Positions 52,155-61,150 of a stretch of DNA of 64,000 nucleotides are shown here, in pieces; the first letter of the stretch is position 1, and the number at the start of each line of letters is the position of its first letter. A program made the position numbers and the translations under genes. The stretch is taken from the NCBI RefSeq assembly GCF_024497955.1, contig NZ_JANHKP010000001.1, forward strand, positions 434,001-498,000, given 5' to 3'. The DNA comes from Streptomyces sp. C10-9-1 (lineage in GTDB: Bacteria; Actinomycetota; Actinomycetes; Streptomycetales; Streptomycetaceae). Below the pieces are notes generated by a model, which worked only from the letters and a program-made list of their open reading frames with translations, was not told where the DNA came from and did not search any database.

Positions 52155-53296
52155 GGGGCGGTCTCCTCGGGGCGTGCGCCGGGTCCGGCGGAGTAGAGCT
52201 CCTTGGCGATGATGGTGCGCTGGACCTCGGTGGCGCCCTCGTAGATCCGGGGGGCCCGGACCTCGCGGTAGAGGTGCTCCAGGAGGTGACCGCGACGCAG
52301 TGCCGCCGCGCCGTGGAGCTGGACGGCCGCGTCCACCACGTACTGCGCGGTCTCGGTGGCGAACAGCTTGGCCATCGCGGAGCGCCGCGGCACCTCGGGC
52401 GCGCCCTCGTCGTAGGCCGAGGCCGCGGCGTACACCAGCAGCCGCGCGGCCTCGGTGCGGGTGGCCATCTCCGCGGTGGTGTGCGCGACGGACTGGAGGT
52501 CCTTCAGCGCGCCGCCGAAGGCCCGGCGGGCGGCCGTGTGGGCGAGCGCGGCGTCCAGCGCGGCCTGCGCCATGCCGACGGCGAAGGCGCCGACGCTGGG
52601 GCGGAAGCGGTTGAGCGTGTCCATCGCCACCCGGAAGCCCCCGTCCGGGGCACCGAGCACGTCCTCGCGGGAGACGGGCACCTCGTCGAAGGAGAGGGTC
52701 CCGATCGGGTGGGGGGAGAGCATGTCGAGGGCGCTCCCCGTCAGCCCGGGCCGGTCGGCGGGGACGAGGAAGGCCGTGACGCCGCGGGCCCCGGCGTCCT
52801 CGGTGGTGCGGGCGAAGACGGAGTAGAAGTCGGCCTCGGGGGCGTTGGAGATCCAGCACTTCTCCCCGCTCAGCCGCCAGCCACGACCGTCCGGGCGGGC
52901 CTTGAGGGCCAGGGCGGCGGCGTCCGATCCGGCGCCGCGCTCGCTCAGCGCGAAGGCCGCCACCGCGCGCCCGGCGGCCACCTCGGGGAGCCAGCGGGTC
53001 CGCTGGGCTTCGGTGCCGGCCCGGACCACGGGCGAGGCGCCCAGCCCCTGGAGGGCGAGCGCGGTCTCGGCCTCGGTGCAGGCGTAGGCCAGGGACTCGC
53101 GCAGCAGGCACAGTTCGAGGGCGTTCGCCGCCACGAGGCGCTCCAGGAGGCCGAGTTCGCCGAGGGCCGCGACCAGGGGGCGGTTGACGTGCCCGGGTTC
53201 GCCCTGCTCGGCCAGGGGGAGCAGCCGCTCCCGGGCCAGGGTGCGCAGCTGCGCGCACCGGGCGAGCTGCTCGGGATCGAGTGAGAATGCGGGCAT
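52151..53296 (-). CDS. Acyl-CoA dehydrogenase
   Basis: A 381-residue FAD enzyme of the acyl-CoA dehydrogenase family. It shows AFALSERGAGSDAAAL and EKCWISNAPEADFY (FAD/substrate loop), GGALKDLQSVAH and the C-terminal RIYEGATEVQRTIIAKEL with the position used by the catalytic Glu in short-chain members. The start is ATG 53296 with GGAGGGG upstream. It oxidises an acyl-CoA to the enoyl-CoA in the lower part of the pathway, probably on the ring-opened or reduced aryl-CoA product. It is the first gene of a two-gene operon with RidA and is divergent from the CoA ligase, sharing a control region with a conserved motif. Confidence 0.9.
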   Translation of the reverse strand: MPAFSLDPEQLARCAQLRTLARERLLPLAEQGEPGHVNRPLVAALGELGLLERLVAANALELCLLRESLAYACTEAETALALQGLGASPVVRAGTEAQRTRWLPEVAAGRAVAAFALSERGAGSDAAALALKARPDGRGWRLSGEKCWISNAPEADFYSVFARTTEDAGARGVTAFLVPADRPGLTGSALDMLSPHPIGTLSFDEVPVSREDVLGAPDGGFRVAMDTLNRFRPSVGAFAVGMAQAALDAALAHTAARRAFGGALKDLQSVAHTTAEMATRTEAARLLVYAAASAYDEGAPEVPRRSAMAKLFATETAQYVVDAAVQLHGAAALRRGHLLEHLYREVRAPRIYEGATEVQRTIIAKELYSAGPGARPEETAP

Positions 53297-53361
53297 GCGC
53301 GGCCCCTCCTGCGGCGGTCGGGACCGGGCACCAGACGCCCGGCCCGGCTTTCACCCGCACG

Positions 53362-53399
53362 GTATCGCGGACTGTTGACTGTCGTCACCATAGCGATAC
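53362..53399. promoter_or_regulatory. Control element of the aryl-CoA cluster (likely PaaX-family operator)
   Basis: The 13-mer TGACTGTCGTCAC at 53376-53388 is repeated exactly at 59290-59302, in front of the other catabolic operon. Here it is enclosed by a perfect inverted repeat GTATCGC (53362-53368) and GCGATAC (53393-53399). It lies between the divergent dehydrogenase and ligase genes. Confidence 0.6.
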
Positions 53400-53578
53400 G
53401 CTCCAGCAGCGGCCGCTTCCCGCCCGCCGGGCGGAGTGCCGGCCGCGCCCGTCCGCGGCCGCCGGGGAGCCGCACCCGGTCACCACGCTGCATGCCGGGC
53501 CCGGGCGCCGCACCCCGGGCGGCGCCCGCGCACCCACCACCCGCTTCGCTACCCCACCACCCGCCAGGGGGCGAGACC

Positions 53579-55195
53579 ATGGAGCTGACACCCTCGGCCC
53601 ACCTCGACACCTTTCCGCGCGACCATCTGCCGCCCCCGGGCACCTGGCCGGACCTGCTGCACGAACTGCCCCGGCTGCGCTACCCCGAACGGCTGAACAG
53701 CGCGGCGGAACTGCTGGACGGCACGATCAGCCGGCACGGCGGCGGGCGGCCCGCCTTCCGCGGCGCCGACGGCACGGTGTGGTCCTACGCGGAGCTGCGG
53801 TCCCGGGTCGACCGGATCGCCGCGGTGCTCACCGGGGAGCTGGGCGTGGTGCCGGGGAACCGGGTCCTGCTGCGGGGGCCGACGACCCCCCATCTGGCCG
53901 CGTGCTGGCTCGCCGTGCTGAAGGCGGGGGCGGTCGCCGTCACCGTCCTGGCCCAGCAGCGGGCGGGCGAGCTGCGGACGGTCTGCGAGATCGCCCGGGT
54001 GGGGCACGCCCTGTGCGACGCGCGCTCCCTGGGCGAGCTGGCCGCGGCGGCCGTCCCCGGACTGCGGGTCACCTCCTTCGGCGGCGGGGGCGCGGACGAC
54101 CTGCTCACCCTCGCCGAGAAGGCCCGCGACCGGCCGTTCCGGGCCGTGGACACCGCCGCCGACGACGTGGCGCTCATCGCCTTCACCTCCGGTACCACGG
54201 GGCGCCCCAAGGGGTGCATGCACTTCCACCGGGACCTGCTCGCCGTCGCCGACACCTTCTCGGCCGAGGTGCTGCGCCCGGAGCCCGGGGACCTCTTCGC
54301 GGGCAGCCCCCCGCTGGGGTTCACCTTCGGGCTCGGCGGTCTGGTCCTGTTCCCCCTGCGGGCGGGGGCCTGCTCGCTGCTGCTGGAGCAGGCCGGGCCC
54401 GCTCAGCTGCTCGCGGCGATCGCCCGCCACCGGGTGTCCGTGCTGTTCACCGCGCCCACCGCGTACCGGGTGATGCTCGACGAGCTCGACGGACACGACC
54501 TGGACTCGCTGCGCCGCTGCGTGTCGGCGGGCGAGAACCTGCCCGAGGCCACCTGGCGGCGGTGGCACGAGCGCACCGGGCTCCGGCTGATCAACGGCAT
54601 CGGCGCCACGGAGCTGCTGCACATCTTCATCGCCTCCGCCGACGAGGGCATCCGGCCCGGCACCACCGGCGTCCCGGTGCCCGGCTGGCAGGCCCGGGTG
54701 GTGGACGCCGAGGGCGTCCCGGTGCCGGACGGCGAACCGGGCTGGCTGGCGGTGCGCGGGCCGGTGGGCTGCCGCTACCTCGCCGACCCCCGCCAGCGGG
54801 AGTACGTGCGCGGAGGCTGGAACATCACCGGCGACACCTATGTGCGCGAGCCCGACGGCTGGTTCCGGTACGTCGCCCGCGCCGACGACATGATCGTCTC
54901 GGCCGGGTACAACATCGCGGGCCCGGAGGTCGAGGACGCGCTGCTGCACCACCCCGACGTGGCGGAGGCCGCCGTGGTGGGCCGTCCCGACGAGCTCCGG
55001 GGACAGGTCGCCACCGCGTACGTGGTGCTCCGCGAGGGCGCCTCTCCCGGCAAGGACACCGAGGAGGCGCTGGCCGAGGCGGTGAAGGAGCGGCTGGCCC
55101 CGTACAAGTGCCCGCGGGCCTTCGTGTTCCTGGACGCCCTGCCGCGTACGCCCACGGGCAAGCTCCAGCGGTTCCGGCTGCGCAGCCTAGAGTGA
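53579..55195 (+). CDS. Benzoate/2-aminobenzoate-CoA ligase (ANL superfamily)
   Basis: A 538-residue adenylate-forming enzyme. The P-loop-like A3 motif is IAFTSGTTGRPKGCMHF, A5 is INGIGATELLHIF, A7/A8 is VARADDMIVSAGYNIAGPEVE, and the catalytic Lys is in LPRTPTGKLQRF. The IGATELLHIF form is that of benzoate-CoA and 2-aminobenzoate-CoA ligases. It activates an aromatic acid to its CoA thioester with ATP, the entry step of the pathway. ATG 53579 was chosen with a GGGGGCG just upstream; the frame is open further 5' but low-complexity. The PaaX-family gene follows after 4 nt. Anthranilate is the favoured substrate, from the neighbouring fusion enzyme. Confidence 0.85.
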   Translation: MELTPSAHLDTFPRDHLPPPGTWPDLLHELPRLRYPERLNSAAELLDGTISRHGGGRPAFRGADGTVWSYAELRSRVDRIAAVLTGELGVVPGNRVLLRGPTTPHLAACWLAVLKAGAVAVTVLAQQRAGELRTVCEIARVGHALCDARSLGELAAAAVPGLRVTSFGGGGADDLLTLAEKARDRPFRAVDTAADDVALIAFTSGTTGRPKGCMHFHRDLLAVADTFSAEVLRPEPGDLFAGSPPLGFTFGLGGLVLFPLRAGACSLLLEQAGPAQLLAAIARHRVSVLFTAPTAYRVMLDELDGHDLDSLRRCVSAGENLPEATWRRWHERTGLRLINGIGATELLHIFIASADEGIRPGTTGVPVPGWQARVVDAEGVPVPDGEPGWLAVRGPVGCRYLADPRQREYVRGGWNITGDTYVREPDGWFRYVARADDMIVSAGYNIAGPEVEDALLHHPDVAEAAVVGRPDELRGQVATAYVVLREGASPGKDTEEALAEAVKERLAPYKCPRAFVFLDALPRTPTGKLQRFRLRSLE

Positions 55196-55199
55196 GCGC

Positions 55200-56012
55200 G
55201 TGGCCGAGCAGCACACCCCCCGATCCCTGATCGTCACCCTGTACGGCGCCTACGGGCGCGAGCGACCGGGCCCCTTCGCCGTGGCCGAGCTGATCCGGCT
55301 GCTGGGCGCACTGGACGTGGACGCCCCCTCGGTGCGCTCCTCCGTCTCGCGGCTGAAGCGGCGCGGACTGCTGGTGCCCGAGCGCACCGCCTCGGGCGCC
55401 GCCGGGTACGCGCTGTCCGCCGACGCCCGCCAGCTGCTGGACGACGGGGACCGCCGGATCTTCGCCGGGTCCCCCGCCGATCCGGGCGAGGGCTGGGTGC
55501 TGGCCGTGTTCTCCGTCCCCGAGGCCGAGCGCGCCAAGCGCCATCTGCTGCGCTCCCGGCTGGCCGGGCTGGGGTTCGGGGCGGCGGCGCCCGGGGTGTG
55601 GATCGCCCCGGCGCGGCTGGCCGAGGAGACGCGCCACACGCTGCTCCGGCTCCGGCTGGACGCCTACGTCGACCTGTTCCGCGGCGAGCACCTGGGGTTC
55701 GCCCCGACGGCCGAGGCGGTGGGGCGCTGGTGGGACCTGCCGGCCATCGCCAAGCAGCACGAGGAGTTCCTGGGACTCCACGAACCGGTCCTGCGCGTCT
55801 GGGAGGAGCGCGGGGACCCCGCCGCGCGTCCCCGGGACGCGTACCGCGACTACCTGACCGCGCTCGACCTGTGGCGCCGCCTGCCGTACGCGGACCCCGG
55901 ACTGCCCGCGGACCTTCTGCCGCAGGGCTGGCCGGGTGCCCGGTCCGCGGCGGTCTTCGCGGCGCTGCACGGGCGGCTGCGGGACGCGGGGGCGGTCTTC
56001 GTGCGGGCGTGA
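55200..56012 (+). CDS. PaaX-family transcriptional regulator
   Basis: A 270-residue regulator. The N-terminal winged helix (about 10-75) contains PRSLIVTLYGAYGRE and VRSSVSRLKRRGLLVPER. The central domain (about 95-175) has GWVLAVFSVPEAERAKRH and LGFGAAAPGVWIAP, and a C-terminal domain carries YRDYLTALDLWRRLPYADPGLP, all typical of PaaX. PaaX represses phenylacetyl-CoA catabolism and responds to the aryl-CoA. Here it follows the CoA ligase after 4 nt and is likely the local aryl-CoA-responsive regulator that binds the 13-nt motif found at both catabolic promoters. The start GTG has only a weak ribosome site, suggesting coupling to the ligase. Confidence 0.88.
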   Translation: MAEQHTPRSLIVTLYGAYGRERPGPFAVAELIRLLGALDVDAPSVRSSVSRLKRRGLLVPERTASGAAGYALSADARQLLDDGDRRIFAGSPADPGEGWVLAVFSVPEAERAKRHLLRSRLAGLGFGAAAPGVWIAPARLAEETRHTLLRLRLDAYVDLFRGEHLGFAPTAEAVGRWWDLPAIAKQHEEFLGLHEPVLRVWEERGDPAARPRDAYRDYLTALDLWRRLPYADPGLPADLLPQGWPGARSAAVFAALHGRLRDAGAVFVRA

Positions 56013-56079
56013 GGGCGGTCCGCGCGGACGGGAGGGGCCGGCCGGGGGGCCGGGCCGGGCCGGTCCTCGCCCCGGCGGT

Positions 56080-58407
56080 TCAGGGCAGGGTCAGCCGGGG
56101 CTTGGGCCCGTCGGTGCGGCCGGTGGGCGGGGTGCGGCTGCCCGCCCGGTAGGGCAGGGGCCAGACGGCGCCCTCGCCCGTGTACCCCTGCTCCGCGGCG
56201 GCGTGCAGGGTCCAGTGCGGGTCGTACAGGTGCGGGCGGGCCAGTGCGCAGAGGTCGGCGCGGCCGGCCAGCAGGATCGAGTTGACGTCGTCCCAGGAGG
56301 AGATCGCGCCCACGGCGATGACCGGCACGCCCGCCTCGTTGCGGATCCGGTCGGCGAACGGGGTCTGGTAGGAGCGGCCGAACTCGGGGCGCTCCTCGGG
56401 GACGACCTGGCCGGTGGAGACGTCCACGGCGTCGGCGCCGTGCGCGGCGAGGGCCCGGGCGAGGTCCACGGCGTCGTCGGCGGTGGTGCCGCCGCTCGCC
56501 CAGTCGGTCGCGGAGATCCGCACCGTCATCGGCCGTTCGGCCGGCCAGACCTCCCGCACGGCCTCGAGGACCTCCAGGGGAAAGCGCAGGCGCCGCTCCG
56601 GCGAGCCCCCGTAGGCGTCGGTGCGCCGGTTGGTCAGCGGGGAGAGGAAGCCGGACAGCAGGTACCCGTGCGCGCAGTGGAGTTCGAGGAGGTCGAAGCC
56701 GCTGCGCGCCGCCCGGCGGGCGGCGGCGGTGAACTGCTCGCGGATCCGGGCGAGTCCTGCGCGGTCGAGGGCGTGCGGCACCTGGTTGACGCCGGACCGG
56801 TAGGGCAGCGCCGAGGCCGCGCTGAGCGGCCAGTTGCCCGCGTCCAGGGGCTGGTCGATGCCCTCCCACATGCGCTTGGTGGAGCCCTTGCGTCCCGAGT
56901 GGCCGAGCTGCACGCCGATGGCCGTGCCGGGCGCCTGCCGGTGGACGAAGTCGGTGACGCGCCGCCAGGCCGCCGCCTGCTCCTGGGTGTAGAGGCCGGC
57001 GCAGCCGGGGGTGATGCGGCCCTCGGGGCTGACGCAGACCATCTCGGTCATCACCAGCCCGGCCCCGCCGAGGGCCCGCGCCCCCAGGTGGACGAGGTGG
57101 AACTCGCCGGGCAGCCCGTCCTCGGCCGTGTACATGTCCATCGGCGAGACGACCACGCGGTTGCGCAGGGTCAGCCCGCCCAGCCGGAAGGGGGTGAACA
57201 TCGGCGGGGTGCCGGGCGGGCAGCCGAACTCGTCCTCCACCGCGGTGGTGAAGGCGGCGTCCCGCAGCCTGAGGTTGGCGTGGGTGATCCGGCGGCTGCG
57301 GGTGAGCAGGTCGAAGGCGAACTGGCGCGGGGGCCTGCCCAGGTGGGTGGCGATCTCCTCGAACCAGCGCAGGCTGGCGGCCGCCGCGCGCTGGGTGGAC
57401 TCCACCACCGGGCGGCGCTCCTCCTCGTAGGCGGCGAGCGCGGCCGGCAGGTCGGGGTGCTCCTCGATGCACGCGGCCAGCGCCAGGGCGTCCTCCACGG
57501 CGAGCTTGGTGCCGGAGCCGATGGAGAAGTGCGCGGTGTGGGCGGCGTCGCCCAGGAGCACGACGGTGCCGTCCGACCAGCGCTCGTTGACCACGGTGCG
57601 GAAGGCGGTCCAGGCGGAGGAGTTGCCCCGCAGCGCGCTCCCGCCGAGGGCCCCGGCGAAGATCTCCGCGCAGCGGGCGGCCGAGCGGGCCTCGTCCATC
57701 GCGTCGAAGCCGGCCGCCCGCCAGACCTCCTCGCGCATCTCGACGATGACGGTGGAGGAGTCCTCGGCATAGGGGTAGCCGTGCAGCTGCATCACGCCGT
57801 GCCGGGTCTCGGCGATATCGAAGCGGAAGGCGGGGAAGGCGGTGTCCGCGGCCAGCCAGATGTAGCGGCAGCGGTGGGTGGTCACCCGGGGCCGGAACAC
57901 CTCGGCGCGGTCCTCGCGGGTGGCGCTGTGCACCCCGTCGGCGGCGATCACCAGATCGTGACGGGCGGCCAGTTCCCCGGTGGGCGGGGCGGGGGTGCCG
58001 AAGCGGAGCCGGACGCCCAGCGAGGCGCAGCGGCGGTGGAGGATCTCCAGCAGCCGCCGGCGGCCGAGCGCGGCGAAGCCGTGCCCGCCGGAGGTGTGGC
58101 GGTGCCCGCGGTGGGTGATCTCGACCGTGTCCCAGCGGACGAAGTCGTCCCCGAGGGCCCGGTGGACGACGGGGTCGGCGTGCTCGATGCCGCCGAGGGT
58201 CTCGTCGGAGAGCACCACGCCGAAGCCGAAGGTCTCCTCGGGGGCGTTGCGCTCCCAGACGGTGACCTCGCGGCGCGGGTCGAGCCGTTTCAGCAGGGCG
58301 GCGGCGTAGAGCCCGCCGGGGCCCCCGCCGACGACGGCCACGCGCAGCGGGGATGCGCCGGCCGTCCCCGGGGCGGGGGCGGCACCCGCTGCCGGCGCGG
58401 CGGTCAT
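56080..58407 (-). CDS. FAD monooxygenase / old yellow enzyme fusion (2-aminobenzoyl-CoA monooxygenase/reductase type)
   Basis: A 775-residue natural fusion. Residues about 20-395 form a class A flavin monooxygenase: [20 protein letters not shown], the DG region [16 protein letters not shown] and [20 protein letters not shown]. Residues about 405-760 are an OYE-type FMN reductase: [49 protein letters not shown] and [11 protein letters not shown]. This domain pair and length match 2-aminobenzoyl-CoA monooxygenase/reductase of Azoarcus, which hydroxylates and then reduces the aromatic ring of 2-aminobenzoyl-CoA. Salicylyl-CoA 5-hydroxylases are related to the first half. The ATG shares one base with the hydratase stop (TGATG). 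With the CoA ligase, RidA and dehydrogenase it supports anthranilate as the substrate. Confidence 0.87.
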   Translation of the reverse strand: MTAAPAAGAAPAPGTAGASPLRVAVVGGGPGGLYAAALLKRLDPRREVTVWERNAPEETFGFGVVLSDETLGGIEHADPVVHRALGDDFVRWDTVEITHRGHRHTSGGHGFAALGRRRLLEILHRRCASLGVRLRFGTPAPPTGELAARHDLVIAADGVHSATREDRAEVFRPRVTTHRCRYIWLAADTAFPAFRFDIAETRHGVMQLHGYPYAEDSSTVIVEMREEVWRAAGFDAMDEARSAARCAEIFAGALGGSALRGNSSAWTAFRTVVNERWSDGTVVLLGDAAHTAHFSIGSGTKLAVEDALALAACIEEHPDLPAALAAYEEERRPVVESTQRAAAASLRWFEEIATHLGRPPRQFAFDLLTRSRRITHANLRLRDAAFTTAVEDEFGCPPGTPPMFTPFRLGGLTLRNRVVVSPMDMYTAEDGLPGEFHLVHLGARALGGAGLVMTEMVCVSPEGRITPGCAGLYTQEQAAAWRRVTDFVHRQAPGTAIGVQLGHSGRKGSTKRMWEGIDQPLDAGNWPLSAASALPYRSGVNQVPHALDRAGLARIREQFTAAARRAARSGFDLLELHCAHGYLLSGFLSPLTNRRTDAYGGSPERRLRFPLEVLEAVREVWPAERPMTVRISATDWASGGTTADDAVDLARALAAHGADAVDVSTGQVVPEERPEFGRSYQTPFADRIRNEAGVPVIAVGAISSWDDVNSILLAGRADLCALARPHLYDPHWTLHAAAEQGYTGEGAVWPLPYRAGSRTPPTGRTDGPKPRLTLP

Positions 58408-59234
58408 CAGCGGCCCTCCCAGCGCGGCGGGCGCTTCTCGGCGAAGGCGGCATGGAACTCGGCGTAGTCGCGGCCGTTCATCAGCAGCGCCTGGGTGGCC
58501 GCGTCCATCTCCACGGCCGCGGCGAGGGACATGTCCAGTTCCGCGGTGAGCAGGGCCTTGGTCTGGGCGAGGGCGAGGGAGGGGCCGTCCGCCAGGCGGC
58601 GGGCGAGGGCGGCGGCGCGTGCCGGGGCCTGCCCCTCGTCGGCGAGTTCGCTCACGAGGCCGATGCGCTCGGCCTCGGGGGCGCGCACGGGCTCCCCGAG
58701 CATCAGCAGCCGGGTGGCGTGGCCCAGTCCGACGGTGCGGGGCAGCAGGTAGGCGGCACCCATGTCGCCGCCGGAGAGGCCGACCCGGGTGAAGAGGAAG
58801 GCGAAGCGGGCGGACGGGTCGGCGACCCGGAAGTCGGCGGCGAGGGCGAGCACCGCCCCGGCGCCGGCGGCGACGCCGTGCACGGCGGCGACCACGGGGA
58901 ACGGGCACTCGCGGATCGCGCGTACCACCTGGCCGGTCATCCGGTTGAAGTCGAGGAGCTCCGCGGTGTCCATGGACAGGGTGGCGCCGATGATCTCGTC
59001 CACGTCCCCGCCGGAGCAGAAGCCGCGGCCCTCGCCGCCCAGGACCAACGCGCGGACGGAGCGCTCGCGGGAGAGTTCCGCGAGCAGGTCGCGCAGGTCC
59101 GCGTAGGCGCCGAAGGTGAGGGCGTTGAGCTTCTCCGGCCGGGCGAGGGTGACCGTGGCGACACCGTCGTCCCTGGTCAGCCGCAGATGGTGCCACTTCT
59201 CGGTGGGCTGTGCGGAACCGGTAAAGGGACTCAT
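58407..59234 (-). CDS. Enoyl-CoA hydratase/isomerase family protein
   Basis: A 275-residue crotonase-fold enzyme. ATG 59234 has AAGGAG upstream. It contains [32 protein letters not shown] (oxyanion hole) and [21 protein letters not shown], then [21 protein letters not shown]. In that last stretch the first catalytic Glu of standard hydratases (usually in a PEI motif) is replaced, and an Asp occurs in the GGDMGA loop. It may therefore catalyse ring hydrolysis, isomerisation or another crotonase reaction rather than simple hydration. It heads the operon with the monooxygenase/reductase fusion. The shared 13-nt motif lies about 56 nt upstream. Confidence 0.85.
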   Translation of the reverse strand: MSPFTGSAQPTEKWHHLRLTRDDGVATVTLARPEKLNALTFGAYADLRDLLAELSRERSVRALVLGGEGRGFCSGGDVDEIIGATLSMDTAELLDFNRMTGQVVRAIRECPFPVVAAVHGVAAGAGAVLALAADFRVADPSARFAFLFTRVGLSGGDMGAAYLLPRTVGLGHATRLLMLGEPVRAPEAERIGLVSELADEGQAPARAAALARRLADGPSLALAQTKALLTAELDMSLAAAVEMDAATQALLMNGRDYAEFHAAFAEKRPPRWEGR

Positions 59235-59289
59235 CGAGTGCTCCTTCGGCGGGCGGTCTGCTGCCTGCCCCGAAGCTATCACTTGTTCC

Positions 59290-59302
59290 TGACTGTCGTC
59301 AC
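59290..59302. promoter_or_regulatory. Second copy of the TGACTGTCGTCAC element
   Basis: Identical over 13 nt to 53376-53388. It lies upstream of the enoyl-CoA hydratase operon, flanked by an imperfect TATCACT ... AGTGCGCTATA dyad. It is probably bound by the PaaX-family regulator. Confidence 0.6.
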
Positions 59303-59486
59303 GAGTGCGCTATAGGCCGCACGGGAGGCCGCGGCGGAAGGGGCCCGGGACGGCACAGGACCGTGACAGTGCGGCGATCCGGTAGCGGTTCCGGCACGAC
59401 CCGGCACCGGGTGCCTCCCGGGCGCGCCCGCGCCCGGGAGGCACGCCTACGGTGGGGCGACGACCACCAGCGAACGGAGCGGCGCC

Positions 59487-59921
59487 GTGCTCCACGAACC
59501 GGTTTCCCCGCCTTCCGCGCCCGCGGGCCCCCAGCCCTCCGCCCGGCGCCTGGCACTCCCCCACGCCCCCGTGGCGGTGCCCCTCGCCCGGGCGGCGGTC
59601 AGGGCGGCACTGGCGGCGGCCGGGATTCCGGCGGACCGCGACACGGCGGAGCTGCTGACGGCGGAGCTCGTCGCCAACGCGGTGGAGCACACCCCGGGCG
59701 GGACGCCCATCGAGCTGGTGGTGGAGACGCTCCCCCGGGGCTGCCGGGTGGAGGTCCGCGACGCGGGGCCGCCGCTGCCCGACCCGGCGCCCCGCGCGGG
59801 GTCGCTCTGGCGGGAGGACGGTCGCGGACTGGTGCTGCTCGGGGCCCTCAGCGCCACGCACGGCCACCGGTGCACGGAGGACGGCAAGGCGGTGTGGTTC
59901 ACGCTGTCCGCACGGCACTGA
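59487..59921 (+). CDS. RsbW-like ATP-binding regulatory protein (HATPase_c_2)
   Basis: A 144-residue small ATPase domain of the anti-sigma/serine-kinase group. The GTG start is preceded by GGAGCGG. The N box is ELLTAELVANAVEHTPGG, the G1 box is VEVRDAGPPLPDP, and a Gly-rich loop GRGLVLLGALSATHG follows. Streptomyces genomes contain dozens of such proteins, most without an adjacent sigma factor, acting as anti-sigma factors or binding antagonists. None of those partners is next to it here; the nearest partner-switching protein is the PP2C phosphatase far to the left. A specific target cannot be named. Confidence 0.85.
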   Translation: MLHEPVSPPSAPAGPQPSARRLALPHAPVAVPLARAAVRAALAAAGIPADRDTAELLTAELVANAVEHTPGGTPIELVVETLPRGCRVEVRDAGPPLPDPAPRAGSLWREDGRGLVLLGALSATHGHRCTEDGKAVWFTLSARH

Positions 59922-59934
59922 GGCCACCCCGGCG

Positions 59935-59951
59935 GCGGGCCCACGGCCCGC
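59935..59951. terminator. Short hairpin between convergent genes
   Basis: GCGGGCC at 59935-59941 pairs with 59945-59951 across a 3-nt loop, between the RsbW-like gene and the convergent arcB. Confidence 0.4.
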
Positions 59952-60005
59952 GGGGAGCCCCATCGACCGGGGGGCCCGCACGACCCGGGGGGATCGGGGA
60001 CGGGC

Positions 60006-61010
60006 TCAGGGGGCGGCGAGGGTGGCCACCATGACCGCCTTGATCGTGTGCATCCGGTTCTCCGCCTCGTCGAACACCACCGAGTGCCGGGACTCGAAGA
60101 CCTCGTCCGTGACCTCCAGCTCGGTGAGCCCGTGACTCTCGTGGATCTCCCTGGCCACCTCGGTGCCGAGGTCGTGGAAGGCGGGGAGGCAGTGGAGGAA
60201 CCGCACCTCCGGGTTGCCCGTCGCCCGCAGGACGTCCATGGTGACGGCGTAGGGGGACAGGGCCTTGATGCGCTCGGCCCAGACCTCCTTCGGCTCGCCC
60301 ATCGACACCCACACGTCCGTGGCGACGAACCCGGCCCCGCGGACCCCTTCGCCGATGTCCTCGGTCAGGGTGATGCGCGCGCCGCTGACCGCCGCGGCCT
60401 CGCGGGCGGCCGCCACCACCTCGGGTGCGGGCCAGTAGGACTCGGGGGCCACGATCCGCACGTCCATGCCCAGCAGCGCCCCGGTGACGAGGTAGGAGTT
60501 GCCCATGTTGAAGCGGGCGTCGCCGAGGTAGGCGAGGGAGACCTCCTCCAGCGGGCCGGCGCCGTGCTCGGTCATGGTGAGGACGTCGGCGAGCATCTGC
60601 GTCGGGTGCCAGCGGTCGGTGAGCCCGTTGTAGACGGGCACGCCCGCGTACTGCGCCAGCTCCTCGACGGTGCCCTGGGCGTCGCCCCGGAACTCGATGG
60701 CGTCGAACATCCGCCCGAGGACGCGCGCGGTGTCCCGCACGGACTCCTTACGGCCGATGTGCGCACCCGCGGGGTCGATGTAGGTGGTCGAGGCGCCCTG
60801 GTCCGCGGCCGCCACCTCGAAGGCGCAGCGGGTGCGCGTGGACGCCTTCTCGAAGATCAGGGCGATGTTCCTGCCGCGCAGGCGCCGCTCCTCGGTGCCC
60901 GCCCGCCTCGCGGCCTTGAGCTCGGCGGCCAGGGCGACCAGCCCGCGGAACTCCTCTGCCGTGAAGTCCAGCTCCTTGAGGAAGTGGCGGCCTGCGAGAT
61001 GAAGGGCCAT
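60006..61010 (-). CDS. arcB: Ornithine carbamoyltransferase
   Basis: A 334-residue enzyme of the aspartate/ornithine carbamoyltransferase family. The carbamoyl-phosphate site is [16 protein letters not shown], the DP/GR region is [23 protein letters not shown] is kept, the ornithine loop is DVWVSMGE, and the active-site Cys is in [10 protein letters not shown]. With the arginine deiminase gene just upstream on the same strand, it most likely works in the catabolic direction, splitting citrulline into ornithine and carbamoyl phosphate. An anabolic role (argF) cannot be excluded. It has its own control region with an ARG-box-like site, so it is not simply read through from arcA. No carbamate kinase gene is in view. 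Confidence 0.9.
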   Translation of the reverse strand: MALHLAGRHFLKELDFTAEEFRGLVALAAELKAARRAGTEERRLRGRNIALIFEKASTRTRCAFEVAAADQGASTTYIDPAGAHIGRKESVRDTARVLGRMFDAIEFRGDAQGTVEELAQYAGVPVYNGLTDRWHPTQMLADVLTMTEHGAGPLEEVSLAYLGDARFNMGNSYLVTGALLGMDVRIVAPESYWPAPEVVAAAREAAAVSGARITLTEDIGEGVRGAGFVATDVWVSMGEPKEVWAERIKALSPYAVTMDVLRATGNPEVRFLHCLPAFHDLGTEVAREIHESHGLTELEVTDEVFESRHSVVFDEAENRMHTIKAVMVATLAAP

Positions 61011-61056
61011 GGGTGACTGCTCCAGGGATGCGCGTCGCGGCGAGGGACGATGGAAG

Positions 61057-61085
61057 TCTATACGAAGCACTGCATCTATATACAG
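61057..61085 (-). promoter_or_regulatory. arcB promoter with ARG-box-like operator
   Basis: TGTATATAGATGCA (minus strand, 61084 to 61071) fits the ArgR pattern TGNAT-N4-ATNCA. It overlaps the weak -35 region of a promoter whose -10 is TATAGA (minus strand, 61062-61057), 17 nt away. Overlap of operator and promoter is the expected layout for ArgR control. Seen as sequence; binding is inferred. Confidence 0.5.
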
Positions 61086-61110
61086 CCCCCTGGGGCCCGG
61101 GAAACCCGCT

Positions 61111-61144
61111 CGCCTCCGGGCGCCCCCAGGGGCGCCCGGAGGCG
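61111..61144. terminator. Terminator after arcA
   Basis: A perfect 16-bp inverted repeat (CGCCTCCGGGCGCCCC at 61111-61126 with 61129-61144) lies 6 nt past the arcA stop and upstream of the arcB promoter. It separates the two transcription units. Confidence 0.85.
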
Positions 61145-61150
61145 ACCGCA

